DNA of 10,641 bases from Bacillota bacterium. Its GTDB lineage: Bacteria > Bacillota > Clostridia > Christensenellales > Aristaeellaceae. The DNA lies in NCBI GenBank assembly GCA_023409955.1, contig JAEYQQ010000037.1, positions 1-10,641 on the forward strand. Direction: 5' to 3'. Below, in pieces: positions 6,520 to 10,641 of this stretch. The position numbers and the translations under genes were made by a program. The stretch's first letter is position 1; every line of letters begins with the position of its first letter. Under the pieces are notes generated by a model. The model had not been told where the DNA came from. It made no database searches and saw only the letters and a program-made list of their open reading frames with translations.

Positions 6520-7809
6520 ATGCAGCTGATGCCAAATCATCCAAACAAGGATTCAAAAGGGAGAGGCTCTCGTATACCAGGTCCAGGGGCTGCGCCTCTG
6601 GGCCTGGTCAGTACCAAGCATGTGGGTGTGCTGGACGGCGTCCGGGTGCTTTGCGTATTCCTTGTGGCATGGTTTCATGTGTGGCAGCAAAGCTGGCTGA
6701 CGCCAACACTGCATTGGTTTGGTCATTCAATAAGCTTAGATTTTGTGGTGCGCAGCGGCTATATTTTTGTAGATGGATTAATTTTGCTAAGCGGCTTCTT
6801 GCTGTTTCTGCCTTATGCTCGGCATAAGGTAGAGGGGGAGAAGCTGCCCTCCATACGGGATTTTTATGTGAAGCGTGTGATGCGCATTGTGCCTTCTTAT
6901 TACTTCTGTATTTTTGTTATACTGCTGTTTATTGCACTGCCTCAAAACAAGTACAGCTCAGCCGGTGCAATGATCAAAGATGTGCTGATGCACATGACAT
7001 TTACTCATACGCTGAGCTCGGCCACCTATCTGCAAACACCGCTGAACGGTGCACTGTGGACGCTGGGGGTAGAAGCTCATGCCTACCTGGTCTTTCCTTT
7101 GCTGGCTCGGGGCTTTGTGAAAAAGCCATTCTTGACTGCCTTGCTGATGATGGGCGGCTGCTTTATATACAGAGGGCTGGTGCAGGCATACGTAGCGGAT
7201 ACATCCATGTGGTTCAATCAGTTCCCAGCTTTTTTGGATGTGTATGCATTGGGGATGTTGGCTTCCTGGGCCTATGTGGCATTGGCAAGCAAGCTGCCCA
7301 AGCCCGGTGTGTGGATCAATCTTGCCGCCACGCTCATTGCCTGCGGCGCATGCTATGCTGTCGTTTTACTGATGAAAGCCCAGGCAGCGTCCAATGGGTA
7401 TGAAGCCATACGTCGCTCCCAAATGAACCAGCGGTTTTTCCTTGCGCTGGCAATGTCTGCTTTTATGCTAGGGATTGGTTTTACCTTCCGGAGAATACGG
7501 CTTTTGTTTAGCAACCGGATATTGAAGTTTCTCTCTATGATCTCCTTCAACTACTACATATGGCATCAGCTGTTGGCGGTGTGGCTTAAGCAATGGCGTA
7601 TTCCGCCCTATATAAACCCACAGCCCTATATGGCTGGAGAGCAGCCCTGGCAGATTTTATATACTCTTATTTGTTTTGCACTTGCCCTTTTGCTGGCATC
7701 GGCGCTGACCTATGGGCTGGAAAAGCCTGCGGCTGCGCTTATCCATAAACTACTTCATAGGAGGCCGAAGATACATGAGAGACCCGCGGATGATACAATT
7801 AGCGCATAA
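6520..7809 (+). CDS. Membrane acyltransferase family 3 protein (O-acyltransferase)
   Basis: Polytopic membrane protein of the Acyl_transf_3 family, members of which transfer acyl (often acetyl) groups to cell-surface sugars, peptidoglycan or other envelope molecules. With the start at 6520 it has 429 residues. After a polar N-terminus (1-35) come the family motifs: LDGVRVLCVFLVAWFHVW (38-55) with the conserved His53, FVDGLILLSGFLLF (83-96), FYVKRVMRIVPSYY (115-128) with the basic cluster and Arg122, and LWTLGVEAHAYLVFPLL (179-195). Near the C-terminus is ISFNYYIWHQLL (341-352). About ten hydrophobic segments are seen. There is no SGNH esterase-like domain, so it is the membrane-only type. It starts 38 bp after the TPR gene, and its last 35 bp overlap the M29 gene, supporting one operon. 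The acceptor substrate is unknown; the neighbouring exported proteins make a surface acceptor likely. Confidence 0.88.
   Translation: MQLMPNHPNKDSKGRGSRIPGPGAAPLGLVSTKHVGVLDGVRVLCVFLVAWFHVWQQSWLTPTLHWFGHSISLDFVVRSGYIFVDGLILLSGFLLFLPYARHKVEGEKLPSIRDFYVKRVMRIVPSYYFCIFVILLFIALPQNKYSSAGAMIKDVLMHMTFTHTLSSATYLQTPLNGALWTLGVEAHAYLVFPLLARGFVKKPFLTALLMMGGCFIYRGLVQAYVADTSMWFNQFPAFLDVYALGMLASWAYVALASKLPKPGVWINLAATLIACGACYAVVLLMKAQAASNGYEAIRRSQMNQRFFLALAMSAFMLGIGFTFRRIRLLFSNRILKFLSMISFNYYIWHQLLAVWLKQWRIPPYINPQPYMAGEQPWQILYTLICFALALLLASALTYGLEKPAAALIHKLLHRRPKIHERPADDTISA
7759..7764 (+). promoter_or_regulatory. Ribosome binding site of the M29 aminopeptidase, inside the acyltransferase gene
   Basis: AGGAGG lies within the acyltransferase coding sequence, 10 nt before the ATG at 7775. 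It fixes that start over the longer open frame beginning at 7712 and suggests translational coupling. Confidence 0.75.
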
Positions 7810-8890
7810 TTTGGTGAACTATTCATGTCATGTGGAAAAAGGGGAGCGTGTGCTCATTGAGGCCACCGGCGTGCCCGAGGAATTTACTGCAGCTTTGGTG
7901 GAAAAGGTGTACGAAGCAGGCGGTATTCCACTGGTTGTTTTGCATGCCCCCAAGGTGGAGCGTGCCCTGTACATGGGCTATACACAGGAGCAGCTGGAGC
8001 TGATGGCCAAGTATGATAGCTTGCGTATGAAGGATTGTCAGGCCTATATCGGTGTGCGGGCTGGGGATAACAGCTTTGAATACAGCGATGTACCTGGTGT
8101 CAACATGACCTTGTTTGGCAAGCATTATTCCAAGCAGGTGCATTCCAATATCCGTGTGCCACAGACCAAATGGGTAGTGCTTCGCTATCCGCTGCCCAGC
8201 ATGGCCCAGCAGGCCAATATGAGCACGGAAGCCTTTGAAGATCATTTTTTCAATGTATGCAACTTGGATTATGGCAAAATGAGCCGGGCCATGGATCACT
8301 TGGTTCAGCGTATGGAAAAGACGGACAAGGTGCATATTGTTGGTGAAGGCACAGATTTGACCTTCTCCATCAAAGGCCAGCCTGCCATCAAGTGTGCGGG
8401 TGAATTAAACATTCCCGATGGTGAGGTATTTTCTGCCCCGCTGCGGGAATCTGTAAATGGTGTACTGACCTACAATACCCCAAGCCTGTACCATGGCCGC
8501 ACCTATGAAAACGTTCGCTTGGTATTTAAAGATGGCAAGATCATTGAGGCTACCGGAAATGATACCAAGCGTTTGAATGAAATTTTTGATACGGATGAGG
8601 GTGCCCGATACATCGGTGAATTTGCTATTGGTGTCAACCCCTACATTACCTCCGCCATCAAGGATACACTGTTTGATGAAAAGATCGCAGGTTCCTTCCA
8701 CTTTACCCCCGGCAACTGCTATGATGAGTGCCCCAACGGCAACAAGAGCGCTGTCCACTGGGACCTGGTGTGCATTCAGACACCGGAATATGGCGGCGGT
8801 GAAATGTACTTTGATGGGGAGCTTGTACGCAAGGACGGGTTGTTTGTGGTGGAAGATTTAATCTGCTTGAATCCGGATGCGCTCAAGTAG
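7775..8890 (+). CDS. M29-family metallo-aminopeptidase
   Basis: Cytoplasmic two-metal aminopeptidase of the AmpS/AmpT/PepS (peptidase M29) family, which removes N-terminal residues from short peptides. The 371 residues match the short end of the family. The expected metal and catalytic residues are all visible: Glu217 in NIPDGEVFSAP, Glu282 in GEFAIGVN, His309 in GSFHFTPG, Tyr316 in NCYDE, and His328/Asp330 in SAVHWDLVC. The segment between Tyr316 and His328 is shorter than in the Thermus and Staphylococcus enzymes, as I recall their residue numbers. The start at 7775 is set by AGGAGG and by the family-like opening MRDPRMIQLAHNLVNYS. It overlaps the acyltransferase gene by 35 bp. There is no signal peptide, so its link to the envelope genes upstream may be only transcriptional. 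No intrinsic terminator is obvious after its stop. Confidence 0.93.
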   Translation: MRDPRMIQLAHNLVNYSCHVEKGERVLIEATGVPEEFTAALVEKVYEAGGIPLVVLHAPKVERALYMGYTQEQLELMAKYDSLRMKDCQAYIGVRAGDNSFEYSDVPGVNMTLFGKHYSKQVHSNIRVPQTKWVVLRYPLPSMAQQANMSTEAFEDHFFNVCNLDYGKMSRAMDHLVQRMEKTDKVHIVGEGTDLTFSIKGQPAIKCAGELNIPDGEVFSAPLRESVNGVLTYNTPSLYHGRTYENVRLVFKDGKIIEATGNDTKRLNEIFDTDEGARYIGEFAIGVNPYITSAIKDTLFDEKIAGSFHFTPGNCYDECPNGNKSAVHWDLVCIQTPEYGGGEMYFDGELVRKDGLFVVEDLICLNPDALK

Positions 8891-8918
8891 GGTTTCATCA
8901 TCTTGTTCAAAATTCGTT

Positions 8919-9066
8919 GTTTTGCTCTTGAAAAGCTTTGAAGGTCCAGGACAAGCGGATGCCCCTGGTGGCACCTGTAGGGGTGAAACACCATCCAAAA
9001 TTGCTTTTTGAGAATAATTTAACAATGTTTAATGAAAAAGCCTTGAAAAGCATGGTTTTGCTCTTG
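8919..9066. repeat. Short direct repeats upstream of gap
   Basis: The 12-base word GTTTTGCTCTTG occurs at 8919-8930 and 9055-9066, and TTGAAAAGC occurs at 8929-8937 and 9043-9051. The two words appear in opposite order in the two places. The second copy of the 12-mer overlaps the gap -35 hexamer. They could be remnants of a promoter duplication or binding sites; no function is established. Confidence 0.35.
8962..8992. other. Overlapping small hairpins upstream of gap
   Basis: CCCCT (8962-8966) can pair with AGGGG (8979-8983); inside its loop GGTG and CACC pair around one G. A third hairpin, GGTG-AAA-CACC (8982-8992), competes with the first. No T-run follows closely. The elements lie upstream of the gap promoter, so they would be read only in transcripts running on from the aminopeptidase gene. 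Confidence 0.3.
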
Positions 9067-9092
9067 CAAAAACAGGGAAAATTCTGTACAAT
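9064..9092 (+). promoter_or_regulatory. Sigma-A promoter of gap
   Basis: TTGCAA (9064-9069), a 17-bp spacer and TACAAT (9087-9092): four of six and five of six consensus bases at optimal spacing. The predicted start near 9099 leaves a leader of about 30 nt. An AGGAGGG ribosome site (9117-9123) stands 6 nt before the ATG, which fits a highly expressed glycolytic gene. Confidence 0.8.
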
Positions 9093-9129
9093 CTTGGGTG
9101 GGGCCAAGCATGATATAGGAGGGAAAACA

Positions 9130-10155
9130 ATGTCTGTAAAAGTTGGTATCAACGGATTTGGCCGTATTGGCCGTTTGGTTTTCCGCATTGCACTGGAAAC
9201 TGAAAAAGTGGATGTTGTAGCGGTTAACGATCCGTTCATTGATCTGGATTACATGGCATATATGCTCCGTTATGACACGGTTCATGGCCAGTTCAAAGGC
9301 GATATCGCCGTTTGCCATGACAGCAAAAGCCTGATCGTTAACGGCAAGACCATCAAAGTCTATGCCTTCAAAGATCCCAAAGAAATTCCGTGGAAGGAAA
9401 CCGGTGCTGAGTATATTGCCGAAGCAACTGGCGTTTTCACCGCTAGTGACACGGCCAATGCTCACCTTGTGGGCGGCGCCAAGAAGGTTGTTATCACCGC
9501 TCCCGCCAAGGACAAGGAAACCCCCATGTTTGTTATGGGCGTCAACAACGATAAGTACACCAAGGACATGGTTGTTGTTTCCAATGCATCCTGCACCACC
9601 AACTGCTTGGCTCCTTTGGCCAAGGTTATCAATGACAAGTATGGCATCGCCGATGGCCTTATGACCACCGTGCACGCCACCACTGCCACCCAGAAGACCG
9701 TTGACGGCCCCTCCAGCAAAGACTGGCGCGGTGGCCGCGGTGCGGCTTTCAACATCATTCCCTCCTCCACTGGCGCTGCCAAGGCCGTAGGTGTGGTTAT
9801 CCCCGAGCTCAAAGGCAAGCTCACCGGTATGTCCTTCCGTGTGCCCACCGCTGACGTGTCTGTGGTAGACCTGACTGTAAACCTCAAGACCCCCGCCACC
9901 ATGGACGAGATCAAGGCGACCATGAAGGCCGCTTCTGAGAGCGAACAGTGGAAGGGCATCATCGGCTACACCGAGGATGCTGTGGTTTCCAGCGACTTCA
10001 TTCACGATCCCCGCACCTCTGTCTTCGATGCCACTGCCGGTATCAGCCTCACCCCCACCTTCGTGAAGCTGGTTGCCTGGTATGACAACGAGTGGGGCTA
10101 CAGCAACAAGGTGATTGACCTCATCACCTACATGGCCAAGGTGGATGCTCAGTAA
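9130..10155 (+). CDS. gap: Glyceraldehyde-3-phosphate dehydrogenase, type I
   Basis: Glycolytic enzyme that oxidises and phosphorylates glyceraldehyde 3-phosphate to 1,3-bisphosphoglycerate with NAD+, in the cytoplasm, as a homotetramer in this family. The 341-residue protein opens with the nucleotide-binding motif INGFGRIGRLVFR. NDP at 33-35 fits an NAD-preferring enzyme. The active site is SNASCTTNCLAPLAK, with nucleophile Cys155 and the general base His182 in TTVHATTATQK. The C-terminus carries AWYDNEWGYSNKV. Length is normal (about 330-340). The start at 9130 is chosen over an in-frame TTG at 8938 because of the conserved N-terminus, AGGAGGG at 6-nt spacing and the promoter lying between them. 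Codon use is strongly biased to C- or G-ending codons, more so toward the 3' half, as expected for a highly expressed gene. No strong terminator follows: only an imperfect AAACAC/GTGTTT hairpin right after the stop. Confidence 0.98.
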   Translation: MSVKVGINGFGRIGRLVFRIALETEKVDVVAVNDPFIDLDYMAYMLRYDTVHGQFKGDIAVCHDSKSLIVNGKTIKVYAFKDPKEIPWKETGAEYIAEATGVFTASDTANAHLVGGAKKVVITAPAKDKETPMFVMGVNNDKYTKDMVVVSNASCTTNCLAPLAKVINDKYGIADGLMTTVHATTATQKTVDGPSSKDWRGGRGAAFNIIPSSTGAAKAVGVVIPELKGKLTGMSFRVPTADVSVVDLTVNLKTPATMDEIKATMKAASESEQWKGIIGYTEDAVVSSDFIHDPRTSVFDATAGISLTPTFVKLVAWYDNEWGYSNKVIDLITYMAKVDAQ

Positions 10156-10156
10156 A

Positions 10157-10188
10157 AACACAGTAGAATCAACAGGTTACAGTGTTTC
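10157..10188 (+). terminator. Possible weak terminator hairpin after gap
   Basis: Just after the gap stop, AAACAC-A-GT can pair with AC-A-GTGTTT across a 14-nt loop with one mismatch. It lacks a following T-run (CAAGGGTATAAA follows), so it would be a poor intrinsic terminator; read-through toward the recombinase gene is therefore possible. Confidence 0.25.
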
Positions 10189-10258
10189 AAGGGTATAAAA
10201 ATGGATATGTTTAAATAACCAATAAACCCTGAAAACTGTGCCAAGTATGACAACGATG

Positions 10259-10299
10259 CCCCCCAAAATACCTAAAACGTAACTAGGTATTGAGGGGGG
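10259..10299. repeat. 41-bp inverted repeat in front of the recombinase gene
   Basis: The outer arms CCCCCC (10259-10264) and GGGGGG (10294-10299) are separated from the inner arms AATACCTA (10267-10274) and TAGGTATT (10284-10291) by a 2x2 mismatch. The inner loop is the 9 nt AAACGTAAC. The right outer arm is also the likely Shine-Dalgarno of the recombinase gene, 7 nt before its ATG. No T-run lies on either side, so it is not a standard terminator. It may be an RNA structure blocking translation of read-through transcripts, or a core site bound by the recombinase. Confidence 0.7.
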
Positions 10300-10306
10300 T
10301 ATTTCT

Positions 10307-10641
10307 ATGTCTATCACCTTGGAAACAGCGTTACAGGAATTTGTTTTCTCTATGAAGGTGCGTAAACTTTCATCTAGAACAATAACCAACTATCAAAAAC
10401 AAGTATCATTTCTGGTGCGGTATGCAAAAGAAGAACATGGCATAACTACTCTGGATAAAATGACAGGTCTAGTCATCAAAGAATTTCTCGCTAAGAAGAA
10501 TGAGACTTGTAAACCGCAATATGTGAATGACCTACTGAAAGCGTTCAAGGTATTTTTCCGTTACGTACAAGCTGAAGGATATACTCAGGATATCTTGACC
10601 AATAGAATCAAGAACGTCAGGCAACCAAAGGTAAAGATAGT
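10307..10641 (+). CDS. Tyrosine recombinase/integrase, N-terminal part (runs off window)
   Basis: The first 111 codons of an open frame are present; the C-terminal catalytic domain lies beyond the window. The visible part is the helical, SAM-like core-binding domain of XerC/XerD/phage-type integrases: ALQEFVFSMKVRKLSSRTITNYQKQVSFLVRYA, then MTGLVIKEFLAKK, and YVNDLLKAFKVFFRYVQAEGY, which resembles the final helix 'R...LR.FF.Y' of the domain. The Arg-His-Arg-Tyr catalytic residues cannot be checked. The start is set by AGGGGGG 7 nt upstream. Two sampled 60-base lines are 35% and 38% GC against about 57% in gap, suggesting foreign origin. It is probably the first or last gene of an integrated element whose other end lies to the right. 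Whether it is a phage, ICE or transposon enzyme cannot be decided here. Confidence 0.82.
   Translation, partial: MSITLETALQEFVFSMKVRKLSSRTITNYQKQVSFLVRYAKEEHGITTLDKMTGLVIKEFLAKKNETCKPQYVNDLLKAFKVFFRYVQAEGYTQDILTNRIKNVRQPKVKI

Noticed and set aside
7712..7774. A longer M29 protein starting at 7712
   Set aside because: The added 21 residues have no family resemblance and lie within the acyltransferase gene; AGGAGG points to 7775.
8941..9000. A riboswitch upstream of gap
   Set aside because: The hairpins are short and match no riboswitch class I recognise, and they lie upstream of the gap promoter.
8938..9129. A longer GAPDH starting at TTG 8938
   Set aside because: The promoter and AGGAGGG site lie inside the extension, and the conserved N-terminus begins at 9130.
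9019..10161. A 380-residue open frame antisense to gap over its whole length
   Set aside because: Its product is low-complexity, rich in Gly, Val and His, as expected when a gene with strongly C/G-ending codons is read backward. gap itself is certain, and no ribosome site or family motif supports the antisense frame.
10259..10299. The inverted repeat as a rho-independent terminator of gap
   Set aside because: Neither strand has a T-run after the stem, and the stem overlaps the recombinase ribosome site.

Overview
The window looks like a chromosomal segment of a Gram-positive-type bacterium, most likely a mid-GC member of the Clostridia/Firmicutes. This is inferred from strong AGGAGG-type ribosome binding sites, a textbook sigma-A promoter, a liv-type amino-acid importer, an M29 aminopeptidase, and a zinc-ribbon/TPR membrane protein of a style common in clostridia. 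No finer taxonomic call is possible from the sequence alone.

Left part (1-2062, minus strand): the proximal end of a branched-chain amino-acid ABC import operon. A secreted substrate-binding protein (786-1919) is read from a perfect-consensus promoter (2034-2062). It is followed by an intrinsic terminator/attenuator, a 21-bp near-palindrome, and then the LivH-type permease, which runs off the left edge. The remaining permease and ATPase genes presumably lie further left.

Middle part (2403-8890, plus strand): after a 483-bp divergent intergenic region come four closely spaced co-directional genes. They are a secreted protein of unknown function, a 937-residue membrane protein (cytoplasmic zinc ribbon, one TM helix, about sixteen 37-residue TPR-like repeats outside, C-terminal small beta domain), a membrane acyltransferase-3 protein, and an M29 metallo-aminopeptidase whose start overlaps the preceding gene by 35 bp. 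This looks like one transcription unit. The first three products are exported or membrane-bound, suggesting an envelope-related function, but no pathway can be named.

Right part: a glycolytic GAPDH gene (9130-10155) with its own good promoter. After it the composition drops sharply: sampled 60-base lines fall from about 57% GC in gap to 35-38%. At 10307 a tyrosine recombinase gene begins and runs off the right edge, preceded by a striking inverted repeat (10259-10299) that contains its Shine-Dalgarno sequence. This is probably the edge of an integrated mobile element inserted just behind gap.

The least explained parts are the secreted protein/TPR protein/acyltransferase cluster and the inverted repeat at the recombinase start.
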